From Symbiodinium natans (lineage: Eukaryota > Sar > Dinophyceae > Suessiales > Symbiodiniaceae), in contig CAJNDS010002722.1 of the NCBI GenBank assembly GCA_905221605.1, forward strand, positions 234,193-298,192: DNA of 64,000 bases. The letters are read 5' to 3'. Numbering within the stretch: the first letter of the stretch is position 1; each line of letters starts with the position of its first letter. Positions 12,100 to 22,700 of this stretch are shown in pieces. The position numbers and the translations under genes are program-made. The notes beneath the pieces were generated by a model. That model was given only the letters and a program-made list of their open reading frames with translations, did not search any database and was not told where the DNA came from.

Positions 12100-12480
12100 T
12101 TTATAAGTTGAACTTAGACTATGTTTAGGCGGGGGCAGAGGGGGCCGGGGGTGTCTTTGTGCCAGGAATTCGCTCGCACAATAACAGCATGGAGTAAAAT
12201 TGCATTGAAGACGCGGGCCTTTGCTGGTAGTTGAAATTGGCCTACAAATCCATTATGTTTGGCTAGCAAGAAAAAGCCCGCAATACTCATCACAGAGAAC
12301 ACACATGAAGCTTGTGAATCACTAGTCTTTGTGGGTTTTCTGGCCGTGCACTCATTCACACATCAGATTCGGCGCACTCACGGTTTTCATTTGCAATTGA
12401 AAGCGTTCACACGTTGATTGTTTTGTGAAGCTATTTTAGCTTTGTTCCAGGCCTGTGTTATACTGGGGGCTTCAGGGTTT
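12100..12480. other. repeat-poor gap, no supported gene
   Basis: The stretch has no heptamer arrays. A minus-strand frame of 81 codons (12114-12359) is open but shows no motif, so I do not call it. Confidence 0.4.
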
Positions 12481-12590
12481 AGGGTTAGGGTAACCTTAAT
12501 CCCTAAACCCGAAACCCTAATTCCCCAAACCCTACATCCCTAAACCCTATGTTTTCAACCTCAGATCCCTGCGCCCTAAACCCAGAACAT

Positions 12591-12593
12591 GCG

Positions 12594-12628
<35 letters not shown>
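12591..12628. repeat. long poly(C) tract
   Basis: An essentially pure C run of about 38 bases adjoins CCCTAAA and AAAGTCT arrays. Other long C or G runs lie near 10370, 22810, 24240, 27518, 41727 and 44950. Length is likely to be unstable or mis-assembled. Confidence 0.9.
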
Positions 12629-12703
12629 ATTTCAAACCCTAAACCCTAAACCCTAAACCCTAAACCCTAAACCCTAAACCCTAAACCCTAAACCCTAAAC
12701 CCT

Positions 12704-12837
12704 AAAGTCTAAAGTCTAAAGTCTAAAGTCTAAAGTCTAAAGTCTAAAGTCTAAAGTCTAAAGTCTAAAGTCTAAAGTCTAAAGTCTAAAGTCTAAAGTC
12801 TAAAGTCTAAAGTCTAAAGTCTAAAGTCTAAAGTCTA
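12704..12837. repeat. (AAAGTCT)19 variant heptamer satellite
   Basis: About 19 perfect copies of AAAGTCT directly continue a canonical AAACCCT array that ends at 12703. The register of the heptamer is kept and only two positions change. This indicates local homogenisation of a mutant telomere-type repeat. Confidence 0.95.
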
Positions 12838-12944
12838 AGCCGAGCCGCATGTCTCACTCGCGTCCCGAACCTGTGAGGGTCGGCTCGTTGTGGATGCCTG
12901 TACGCATACTGTTCAAGACTATACCCTGTAAAGGTAAACACCCT

Positions 12945-13165
12945 ATAACCTCCACCGAAATGCTCTGACGATATCCCACCCCCACCCCCCCCTTGCCACC
13001 ACCGAAATGCTCTGACGATATCCGCACGTACAGGAATTCCCCCCACCCAAAACCAAACCGAGCTCTGACGATATCCCCACCCCCCCCCCCCCCCCCCCGC
13101 CCCTTGCCACCACCGAAATGCTCTGACGATATCCCCACCCCTCCCCCCCCCCCCCCCCCCGGTTT
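12945..13165. repeat. tandem repeat with core accgaaatgctctgacgata
   Basis: The core occurs about four times, one copy degenerate, separated by C-rich runs (near 12954, 13000, 13060 and 13110). Frames across it give Pro-rich or Gly-rich peptides on opposite strands and are not considered coding. Confidence 0.8.
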
Positions 13166-14960
13166 CGGTCGTTTTTTCAAGGTTTTTCAGAGCTTTTCAG
13201 TGTTTTGTTTGAGGTTTTTCAATGTTTTTCGGTGTGTTTCAGGGTTTTTAACCTTCAATTCTGATGAAGGGCCGCCCCTGCGACCTTTTCACGGCCTAGT
13301 TTTGGTCACGGGGGGTTTTTTTCCGTTTTTAAAGGCAAAATTTTCTTCGGAGACCACCCCTTGCCTCAAACTCCGACTCCCCGCTTGAGAGGGAAAGTTT
13401 GCCTCCAAAAACACCCCAAATGAGGGCCGAGCTTTTCCGGTTTCAGGATTTCAAGTTTTTTCATCGTTTAAGGCAAAATAGTCTTCGGAGACCCCCCCTT
13501 GCCTCAAACTCCGACCCCCCTTGAGAGGGAAAGTTTGCCTCCAAAAACACCCCAAATGAGGGCCGAGCTTCCCCGGCTTCAGGATTTCAAGTTTTTTTCA
13601 TCGTTTTCAGAGTTTTTTCAGTGTTTTTTTGATGTTTTTCAATGTTTTTTTCAGGGTGTTTCGGTGCTTTTAACCCTCAATTTTGATGAAGGGCCGCCCC
13701 CGCGACCTTTTCACAGCCTAGTTTTGGTCAAGGGGGGGTCGTGTTTTTCAACGGCGCTCTCTTGAGCATGACTTCACTGCAAGCACCTAGACGGGTACAG
13801 GGGTTCCCCCACCGAAAACCAAACCGAGTGCTCTGGCAAACAAACGGTTTAGGGTTTAGGGTTTAGGGTTTAGGGTTTAGGGTTTAGGGTTTAGGGTTTA
13901 GGGTTTAGGGTTTAGGGGGTTCCACAGGGCCCCCAAGTTCAGGGCACTGGTCCTTGCATGCCGAGACGAAGTTCAACTCTTGGGCATGATTTTATGATGA
14001 TAATGATGCTGATGATGACCAACAACCTCTACACATGCATCATGCTTCTCACTTCTCACTAATGATTGTTGTGATGTGTAGACGATAAACACTACCATGA
14101 GTTTTGAGTGTAATGAAAAACCGTATCTGTGTTATCTTGAACTCCGGGTGGTAGGGGTGGGCAAACCAGTCCTGAACCCGCTGCTCATTCGGAAGACACC
14201 CTAAACCCTAAACCCTAAACCCTAAACCCTAAACCCTAAACCCTAAACCCTAAACCTCTCTATCATAATGAATTTAACCCCTAATTCCAAAGTGGGCAAC
14301 GGTGAGTTTCGGCCTCAAAAAGTGGGCAATGGTGATTTTCCTTTTCCCCGAGTTTTTTCAAGGTTTTTCAGAGTTTTTCAGTTTTTTTCAAAGTTTTTCA
14401 ATGTTTTTCAGGGTGTTTCAGGGTTTTAAACCCAATTCTGATGAAGGGCCGCCCCCGCGACCTTTTCACAGCCTAGTTTTGGTCAAGGGGGGGTCGCATT
14501 TTTCATTTTTAAAGGCAAAATAGTCTTCGGAGACCCCCCCTTGCCTCAAATTGCGACCCTCCCTTGAGAGGGAAAGTTTGCCTCCAAAAACACCCCAAAT
14601 GAGGGGGACTTCAGGATCGGCCCGGGTCCCGGTTAAAAATGCGATTTTTTAGTACTGAAATCGACGGTTCTGGGTGGGCTCTCGTTTTCTGGATTTTTGA
14701 CCAACCGAGCCTTCACCGGTTTCAGAATTTCAAGTTTTTCAAGGTTTTGCAAGGTTTTTCAGAATTTTTCAGTGTCTTTTAAGGTTTTTCAATGTTTTTC
14801 AGGGTGTTTCAGGGTTTTTTAACCTCATTCTGATGAACTCCAAAAACACCCCAAATGAGGGGGCAGGATCGGCCCGGGTCCCAGTTAAAAATGCGATTTT
14901 TTGTTACTGAAATCGACGGTTCTGGGTGGCCTGTCGTTTTCTGGATTTTTGACCAAAACC
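13165..14960. repeat. dispersed ~300-bp repeat family, about four copies
   Basis: Copies start near 13165, 13440, 14300 and 14690. Each carries ttttcagagtttttcag-type T-rich runs, then gatgaagggccgccccgcga-type sequence, gcctagttttggtca, and a segment with tcttcggagacc and acaccccaaatgaggg. Some continue into tgcgattttttagtactgaa-like sequence. Frames through them are Phe-rich and out of register between copies, so I treat the family as non-coding. A TTTAGGG array (13848-13918) and a CCCTAAA array (14200-14260) interrupt it. Confidence 0.85.
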
Positions 14961-15227
14961 GAGCCTTCACCGATAGGGGCTTCAAAACCGTAAAATTTAG
15001 GGCCCTAAGAGCATAAAGGGCCTGTTGTGGGCCTTAGATTAGATTTCGGGTTTTGGGTCCGTTAAAAACAAAAATATTTTCCTAATGTTATGGGGTCCAA
15101 AGGGTGGGTGGGTATATATATATATATATATATTCGATACCAGAGTAGCGAGCTTGACTAGTGAATGCTTGAACTGGAGATGCTGAACCCTAAACCCTAC
15201 ACCCTAAACCCCCCCCCCCTTTCAAAG

Positions 15228-15307
15228 GAGGCGCGCCGCCTCGCCGCAGCCGTGCGCGCGGCCCACGGCGGGCGAGCCCCGCGCGCCACTTGGCCACTTC
15301 CGCGCCG
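15228..15307 (+). CDS. candidate exon after polypyrimidine acceptor (possible oxygenase 5' exon)
   Basis: A C-run followed by tttcaaag|G is a good acceptor, and the exon reads EARRLAAAVRAAHGG, then RAPRATWPLPR, to a GT donor (cg|gttttt). Placed after the 11.6-kb exon it would give the helix that follows the N-terminal strand in prolyl-4-hydroxylase-like proteins. That link is inference, because the 11.6-kb donor is non-standard. Confidence 0.5.
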
Positions 15308-15314
15308 GTTTTTG

Positions 15315-15480
15315 GTTTTTTTTGTTTTTTTTTTTTTGTGGGTTTTTGTTTTTTTGTTTGTTTTGTTTTTTTTGTTTGGGGGGGGGGGGGGGGGTTTTTT
15401 TTGGGTTTTTTTTTTTTGTTTTTTTTTTTTGTTTTTTGGGTTTTTTTGGGTGTTTTGGCCATGTGTTTGTGTGTGTGTGT
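15315..15480. repeat. T/G-rich low-complexity tract
   Basis: Runs of T and G precede a (GT)n stretch and then the nonamer array. Nothing coding is supported. Confidence 0.8.
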
Positions 15481-15499
15481 GTGTGTTGGGTGTGTGTTG

Positions 15500-15905
15500 G
15501 GTGTGTGTTGGGTGTGTTGGGTGTGTGTTGGGTGTTTTGGGTGTTTTGGGTGTGGGTGTGTTGGGTGTTTTGGGTGTTTTGGGTGTTTTGGGTGTTTTGG
15601 GTGTTTTGGGTGTTTTGGGTGTTTTGGGTGTTTTGGGTGTTTTGGGTGTTTTGGGGGTTTTGGGTGTTTTGGGTGTTTTGGGTGTTTTGGGTGTTTTGGG
15701 TGTTTTGGGTGTTTTGGGTGTTTTGGGTGTTTTGGGTGTTTTGGGTGTTTTGGGTGCTTTGGGTGTTTTGGGTGTTTTGGGTGTTTTGGGTGTTTTGGGT
15801 GCTTTGGGTGTTTTGGGTGTTTTGGGTGTTTTGGGTGTCTTGGGTGTTTTGGGTGTTTTGGGTGTTTTGGGTGTTTTGCGTGTTTTGCGTGTTTTGCGTG
15901 TTTTG
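15500..15905. repeat. (TTTTGGGTG)n nonamer satellite
   Basis: Roughly 35-40 copies of a nine-base unit (gttttgggt in register) occur with a few single-base variants, ending in a TTTAGGG array. Because nine is a multiple of three, all three + frames stay open and read as long LGV, FGC or FWV repeats. These are artefacts of period length, not genes. Confidence 0.95.
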
Positions 15906-16379
15906 GGTTTAGGGTTTAGGGTTTAGGTTTTTTCGGGTTTGGGGTTTCGGGTTTGTGGTTACAACTACCAAGAGGCACTCAACCCCAAAAGATCGTTAGG
16001 TTTTGGGGTTTTGGGTTCTTGAGTTTCCAATTTTCAGGGCGTCGGGTGCAGGGTTTTGGGGTTTCGGGTTTGGAGTTTCAGGGTTTGGGGAAGGTTTCAG
16101 GTCGAGGTGCGGGAGCGTAGGGGTTTAGGGTTTAGGGTTTAGGGTTTAGGGTTTAGGGTTTAGGGTTTAGGGTTTAGGGAGGGTCCCGGACAGCCCAGCC
16201 ACAACCCGGGAGGGGTCAGATCCAGGGCGCAGGCTTTCGGCGCTTCGTGACCCGAAAGCCTGAACTCTGAGCCTTAAACCCTAAACCCACTAAGCCCTAA
16301 ACCCTGATCAGCCCTAATCCCTAAATCCTGGTCCTAAACCCCTAAACCCTAAACCGTAAACCCTAAACCCTAAACCCTA

Positions 16380-16430
16380 AACGGGCAGGTCTTGCCGCTG
16401 TATGAGCTCGATGATGGGTTCCCTTCACCT
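16380..16430 (+). CDS. possible exon island
   Basis: The island after a CCCTAAA array has acceptor gggcag|G and reads VLPLYELDDGFPSPW to a GT (tg|gttccc). No family is recognised. Confidence 0.3.
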
Positions 16431-16645
16431 TGGTTCCCCCAAGCCCCCAAAACCCCAAACCTGGCGTTGGTTTAGGCTGAAGGGTTAAGGGTTTAGGGTT
16501 TAGGGTTTAGGGTTTAGGGTTTAGGGTTTAGGGTTTAGGGAGGGAAGGGTTTTAGGAGGGTAACACCTTGGCCTGGTCTTCCGGAATCCACTGGGCGGGT
16601 ACCCCCGCATGAGCTTGCGCCTTGTCTGAGTTGCGCAAAGGACAG

Positions 16646-16705
16646 GTGCAGCAAAGGCCCGAGGCTGTCAAACTGGTGAAGCACGCCCTGACCTTCAAGA
16701 CGAAC
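16646..16705 (+). CDS. possible exon island (strand ambiguous)
   Basis: Acceptor gacag|GTG opens VQQRPEAVKLVKHALTFKT on the + strand. The reverse strand over 16560-16690 is also open and protein-like (GVLHQFDSLGPLLHLSF), so the coding strand is not settled. Confidence 0.35.
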
Positions 16706-16938
16706 CCTAAGCCCTAAACCCTAAACCCTAAACCCTAAACCCTAAACCTAAACCCTAAACCGCATGCAATGTGGAGCGATGGTTCACGAGATCGGTATGA
16801 CCGAGCCCAAAAACCGGGCACACCACCTCGATGTCTTACCGGCTCACGGATGCTGTCACACTTAGCGTTCAAACCATGAAAGGCAGGTGGGGGGGTTTAG
16901 GGTTTAGGGTTTAGGGTTTAGGGTTTAGGGTTTAGGGG

Positions 16939-17133
16939 CTCAGTCATGAAGGCCGACTACTTGACAACGAGGCGTACGATGGCAAGCGTCGGATTCGGGC
17001 TGCGTGCACAAAGAGGCTACGCTCGGAGTACTTCGGAGTACTTCGGAGGGAGCTGCCAGCCCGAGACCGACAGGCCGTATGCCTCAGGCAGTTTGGTTTA
17101 GTCCATGATCTGGATCCTGCAAGTGTAGCATGA
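16939..17133 (+). CDS. possible terminal exon, basic peptide with stop
   Basis: Immediately after a TTTAGGG array, a + frame runs about 64 codons to a TGA at 17131-17133. It includes TKRLRSEYFGVLRREL and RQAVCLRQFGLVHDL. Codon use and charge pattern look coding. Overlapping frames on both strands are also open, so confidence is modest. Confidence 0.35.
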   Translation, partial: LSHEGRLLDNEAYDGKRRIRAACTKRLRSEYFGVLRRELPARDRQAVCLRQFGLVHDLDPASVA

Positions 17134-17330
17134 GGTCTGGATTTTGCAGGTAGTTCCGCCTTATGCAACCCACACCCAACAACTCAACCCCAAAGCCCAA
17201 ACCCTAGACCCTCAAGCCTAAAACCCTAACCCCTTGCCCTAAACCCTAAACCCTAAACCCTGAATATCCAAACCCTCAACCCTGAGCCCTAAAATGGAAC
17301 CCTAAACACGAAGCCTCTGATTCAACGCAG

Positions 17331-17390
17331 GTGGCCGAGGAACGGCGGCGCGACTCACAGCACCACCGCGCGGTGTGCGCGGGCTGCAGG
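17331..17390 (+). CDS. candidate exon with CxxC
   Basis: Acceptor ttcaacgcag|G and 20 codons reading VAEERRRDSQHHRAVCAGCR end at a gatgtg donor (GA type). The family is unknown. Confidence 0.5.
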
Positions 17391-17439
17391 GATGTGGGGG
17401 TTTCCGAAACTAGGATTTAGTCTTTAGGGTTCAGGGTAT

Positions 17440-17525
17440 TCGGGTACCTTATTCGGGTCCTTCTTATCAAGAAATCCCTACTACTTGGGGGTCTATGTTG
17501 GGGGTCTCTTCTTTTCATAAACCCC
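17440..17525. repeat. dispersed element (gtaccttattcgggtccttc)
   Basis: The segment recurs with divergence at 40840-40925 and inverted at 63030-63140. It carries ggtaccttat, a ggggggtct block and cttcttttcataaac. It looks like a short non-autonomous mobile element; no coding. Confidence 0.75.
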
Positions 17526-17884
17526 CATGTTAGCCGCGATGTTGGTGTTTAGGGCTTGGGGCTATTCGAGTTGAGGGTTTAGGGTTTGGGGTTGTAAGGT
17601 TGAGGACTTAAGCATCCAAATTGCGAGAGCTTGGGGTTCGGGATGCAGGGTTTGGAGTTTGGGGTTTAGGGTTTAAGGGTTAGTTTGGGGTTTGGGATTT
17701 GGGGGTTGGGGCTTTCCGAAGAATAGGGGCACCCTTTCTGGTGGTTCCTACAGTATCCTTCTTTGTAGTATATTCGGGTTAACCTTACACCTTTGCCCTA
17801 AACCCTAAACCCTAAACCCTAAACCCCGAATCATGAGCTATGTCTTGTTCCCGTAAAACCTCAGCCCTAAACCTTCTATCGTAG

Positions 17885-17975
17885 TGGGGTTTATGTTCCT
17901 TGTATCCCCAAAAGGACACCCAATATATACACTCACCAATATTAAAACGGAGCCTTACATACACTCACCAATAGC
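17885..17975. repeat. dispersed element (actcaccaatattaaa)
   Basis: Contains tatatacactcaccaatatt and a second acactcaccaata. The reverse complement is at 51130-51215. Confidence 0.75.
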
Positions 17976-18393
17976 AGAAATATGAACCCTGCTTCATATC
18001 CTGAGGCATGTGGATTCTGCTGACCTCGTGGTTCTGGCAAGGCCCTGGCCACAAAAGATTTAGGGTTTGAGGCTTTTGAGGCTTTTCGGGCTTCGTAGTA
18101 GATCATGGTCTTTCCCAAAACAGGGGTACCCCCTTATACCCCAAAGATTGCACCTTCCCCTTCATACGGACCCCTAAACTAGGTACAGCGTCCCAATTTC
18201 GGAAGCCACCCTGCAATCCTTGCTAGCTAAGCCCTGAATCCTAAACCCTGAACCTGCGCCTGCGCCTCGGGTGTAAGGGCCGACTTGGGGAAACCTCTAA
18301 ACCCCTAAACCCCTAAACCCTAAACCCTAAACCCTAAACCCTAAAACTTAAATCCTAAACCCCAAGCCCTAAGCCCTAACCCCTAAACCCTAA

Positions 18394-18459
18394 GCCGCAT
18401 GGCTGCAAAAGTACTTCGCACGTCGAATGGGGGAGGTCGACCCGCTTGAATCTTGTTGA
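18394..18459 (+). CDS. possible exon with stop
   Basis: The island reads AAWLQKYFARRMGEVDPLES to a TGA at 18457-18459. Two other + frames are also open over part of it. Confidence 0.35.
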   Translation, partial: AAWLQKYFARRMGEVDPLESC

Positions 18460-18814
18460 GTCATGGGTTGCACCACCTCCCAGGGTTAGGGTTTAGGTTT
18501 TCAAGAATCCGACCCCCTCTTGCTTCCTTCCCTTTATCTCCTTAAGCAGCGCCACTCGAAACGTTAAAGGGGAAGGGGGGATGTGGCGGGGTGGGGGTGG
18601 GCGGCGGGTTAGCGGCTTTAGGAAGGGGGGGGGGGGGGTTTTAGGGGCTTTAGGGTTTTTTAATTCAGCGACTGCTCTCTACCCAAACTCAACCCTAACC
18701 TAAACCCTAAACCCTAAGCCCTAAATCCCAAACCTAAACCCTAAATCCTAAACCCTACACCGTAAACCCTACACCCTAAACCCTAAACCCTAAACCCTAA
18801 ACGCAAACTACCAG

Positions 18815-18884
18815 GCGTCTCCGTCCGCTGCTTCCCAGCCACGCTGGCCCCCGGTGTAGTGCCACGCTGGAGGACCGACCAAAG
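18815..18884 (+). CDS. candidate exon, phase 1 in, phase 2 out
   Basis: Acceptor ctaccag|GC and donor CAAAG|gtggtt frame a peptide VSVRCFPATLAPGVVPRW followed by RTDQ. It lies upstream of the first well-assigned oxygenase exon and may belong to that gene or another. A C-strand array is on its left, and a degenerate G-rich tract on its right. Confidence 0.55.
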
Positions 18885-19704
18885 GTGGTTTGGGGTTTGG
18901 AGTTTTGTGTTTTTGGGTTTCGGGTTTTGGGTAGGGATTTTGGGGTAGGGTTTTGGGTTTTTGGGTTTTTGGCTTTTGGGTTTTGGGTTTGGGGTTGGGT
19001 GTCGGGTTTAGGTTGTAATTCTGAAGGGACATCGGCACTTGTGATGGTGCACGGGGATGCAACTTTTGACATGAGCTGGCTCGTCGTTGGTCAATGGAGG
19101 GAGTGAAGAACCATATTGGGATATGTGTCAAAGCAATTCCGGAGTTTAGTTAATGATCGGGTTTTCGGCCGTATATTTCATTGTAATTCTGAAGTTATGA
19201 GAGGCCCTCGCATCTGTTCTATTGCTTCTTGGATGCCGAATGGTATATTCGGTTGGGGTGAAAGCATCGAGGGCATATGCCCTAAACCCTAAACTCTAAA
19301 CCCTGAACCCTAAACCCTAAACCCTAAACGGCTGGGTCCAGACTTTCAAGGGACTCAGGGAGGAACCCTTCCAAGAGGACCTGAGGGGCTCGTTGGGGGC
19401 TATTTCGGGGATGCTATACAAGGGTTTAGGGTTTAGGGTTTAGGGAGGTATACATGGGGGTTTATATTGGGAATAAGATTAAGGGTCCCTTCTAGGGGTT
19501 CCTCCTTATACCCCCTAAAGCCTTGCAGCTGCCTTCACTAGGCCTACCTACCTTCACTGGGCCCAGATGTATGCTCACCTCTTGAAACTGAGAAAGGTCT
19601 CTGCTTGTCTTGCTACCAAGACCCTAAGCCCGAAATCCGCAACCCTAAACCCGAAAACCCAAACCCTAAACCCTAAACCCCAAACCCTAAACCCTAAACC
19701 CTCG

Positions 19705-19781
19705 CACGTCGACAAGAACCTCTATGTGTGTGAGGAGCCTGGCCAGGAGGTCTCCACTTTCCTGCGCTGCTACCGCTACCT
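19705..19781 (+). CDS. oxygenase exon a (RCYRYL)
   Basis: The frame from 19705 reads HVDKNLYVCEEPGQ then EVSTFLRCYRYL. An internal acceptor (ggccag|G, exon start 19747) is a possible alternative start. It ends in ct|GC; joined to exon b it restores RCYRYLPGD, the strand before the HxD motif. A GT further on (cag|gtagcc at 19809) is an alternative donor. Confidence 0.65.
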
Positions 19782-22700
19782 GCTCAAAGCTCAGCCTGCT
19801 CTCCAGGTAGCCTAAAAAAACCCTGCAATCCTAAAACTGGGTTTAGGGTTTAGGGTTTAGGGTTTAGGGTTTAGGGATTGGGGTTTGGGGTTTAGGGTTC
19901 AGGGTTTAGGGTTTAAGGGCCCTACATGGGACGTGGTTCTAAGTCAGGTAACGACACAGGAGGCGCTCAAGGAACAGCAGCCCCATGATCCTCTTCTTCG
20001 TCCGCACGTAAGGCCCTAAAACCTTCGAACCGAAGATCGGACCCAGGTAGTTGTAAGCAGCATTAGGGCTCTGATCTTAAGTATCCTTGCGGAAGGGGCA
20101 ATAGCGCTATCAGTGACGCTTAGCGGAGGTGCGCTGTTTGCTAGTTGCTGCTAGTTGAACAGCGAGTTGCAATAGCAACTTCTAATACAATTGCCCGACT
20201 CATGCCTCTACTTTCGCCCACCACTCACAAACGCTTCTATCTTACAGGCACCCTACTTGTGACCCCGTTTGCGATGGCCCAACGAAACCCCGAAACCACG
20301 CTGCCCCAAACCCCAAGCCTCATCCCCAAGTCCTGAACCCAACGTAGCCCCATCGCAGCCTTCCTACACTGCAGGCCGAGGGAAGTTCCACGCTCCCTTA
20401 TCGCCTTCTTCAGCATGAGGGTGTAGGGTCTTCATATACTAGGATGCCCAGTAGTACCCTTATTCCCTTTTTGGTAGGTTTAGGTTCCCTTATAAACCCC
20501 TTTAAGCAAACAAGGGCACCCTTTTTCATCCTAGGTTACTGTACTGGGCAAGCTAGTATTTGGATTCCCCAAGTAGAGGTCCATGCGAAGAGGCCATGTA
20601 CTTCCACTAAGACATGAGAGTACCTCGGGTTTAGGGTTTAGGGTTTAGGGTCTAAGGTTTAGGGTTTAGGGTTTAGGGTTTAAGGTTTAGGGTTTAGGGT
20701 TTATGGTTACTGGGCTACCAAAGGCAGCTGCCCCTATTCGTAGGGTAGCTGCATGGTCCGTTGGTATGGGCCCTGAAAAGGGGACCTCTTGTAGGCCCTT
20801 ATCAATCAGTTATATACCCTACAAACACTAAGGGTCCGTACTTCAGAACCCTTTAAAGGAGGTATGGGACCATTTTAAGGGCTCATGAAACGCCCAACCC
20901 TAAACCCTGAACCCTAAACCCTAAACCCTAAACTCTAGCCCTAAACCCTAAACCCTAAACCCTGGGGACTAATCTGAGACTGCAGGCCTGGGGATATGAG
21001 CCGGCCTCACTGGGACCGCTCCTACTGCCTGTGTGGCTTGGCTCGCAGAGGGGGAGGGGGGTTTTAGTTTTGCTCTAGGGCTCAGGTTAGGGTTTAGGGT
21101 TTAGGGTTTAGGGTTTAGGGTTTAGGGTTTAGGGTTTAGGGTTTAGGGTTGAGGATGCAGTAGCAAGGGATGGCTTAGCCATGTCCGAAGTAACGAGGCG
21201 GTCTCGGCCATGTGCGCTCTAAACCCTAAACCCTAAACCCTGAATGCGTCTGCGGGCATGTGTGGGAGTTTGGGCACTGTCTATAGATAAAGTGCAATAA
21301 GCCCCTATAAGCCCTACAAAGCCCTGGTAAATCCCGAAAAAAACACCAATAAACCCGCACAAAACCCCATTGACGCCTATAAATTGGATAGGTGCTTAAC
21401 CAACCCTGTGACCTTATAATCCCTCAACACTGAACCACTAGGCCCTTATACCCTGAAGTCCTCAACCCTCGGCCCTAAACCCTTAAGCCTAACCCCTTGA
21501 CCCTAAACCCTGAACCCTAAACTCCAAACCCTAAACCCGAAACCCACCCGGTGGTCCAGTGGTACCCTTTACCCGTTTTTTTTTGGGGTTCTGGGGTCCG
21601 TTCTAAAGTATCCAACAAAGGTACCCTTGTTCTGATGTGGCTATTGGGTTTTTACAAGCCGCTGTTAACCCCAAGACCCCGCATTCTAGAAGTAACCTTC
21701 ATTACTTTACTTCGAACATCCCCACGCTCTCTGGGGAGAGATACTCTGAAGTTGGGCACTCCAGGGACACTTTGGGGTTGGGCCACTCCAGGGACACTCT
21801 AGGATTGGGCACCCTGGGGTTGGGCGCCCTGGGGTTGGGCGAGGAGTAGACCGGGCGAGGAGAAGAGTTGAGTTTAAAATCTAACAACCCTAAACCCTAA
21901 ACCCTAAACCCTAAACCCTGAAGAGGGTGGATCGCCCAACCCCAGATCCTAAGCCCTGAAGCCCTTACCCGGCAGCTCCAAACCCACCGAGCTCCAAACA
22001 AGACCTAAACCCCTAAACCCAAAACCTTAAGCCTCAGAAACTCGATCCGCGAACTCTCCTAAGCAGAAGTCACTCGGCGCCCTGACCGCTGAACACGCAT
22101 AACCCTTGAAGCCCTCAGCCGCAGCCGTTGAAGCCTTAAATCTCAACACTCTAAACCCAAGCACCACAACCCTAAACCCTAACACCCTAAAACTTAAAAC
22201 CCTAACACCCGACAACCCTAAAACCGTAAAACCCTCAAACCCTAAAACCCTAAAACCCCAAAACCCCAAGACCCCAAAACCCTGAAACCCTGAACCCCCC
22301 CCCCCCCAAAACCCTAAAACCCCAAAACCCCAAAACCCTAAAACCCTAAAACCCCAAAACCCTAAACCCTAAACCCCGCGCCCTGTCAGGCGAGTTGACC
22401 CCGAACGTACTCTCCAGCTATTCGGCCTTCTCCCTGCTGCAGGGAACCCAGCCTCGAAAGGTTTAGGACTTAGAGGGAACCCTAAACCTTAAACCCTATA
22501 AACCCTAGCCCTAAACCCTGGCCCTAAACCCTAAACCCCAGCCTGCAGAGATTTCAGAGTCGAGGGTCTGTGGGGCTCATATGCAGACCATCGGGGTTTG
22601 TCTAGGACTAGGAGGGTTTCGTGTTTTGCTTTGGTGTGTTTTAGAAATCTTTAGGAAACCCCAAACCCCAACCCCCTAAACCCTTATAGCCCTAAACTCT

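Noticed and set aside
12828-13388. Gly-rich and Pro-rich frames on opposite strands
   Set aside because: They read through C runs and tandem repeats with no splice or start evidence.
15165-15926. 253-codon frame with LGV repeats
   Set aside because: The nine-base period leaves all frames open; only the first part (15228-15307) has exon-like character.
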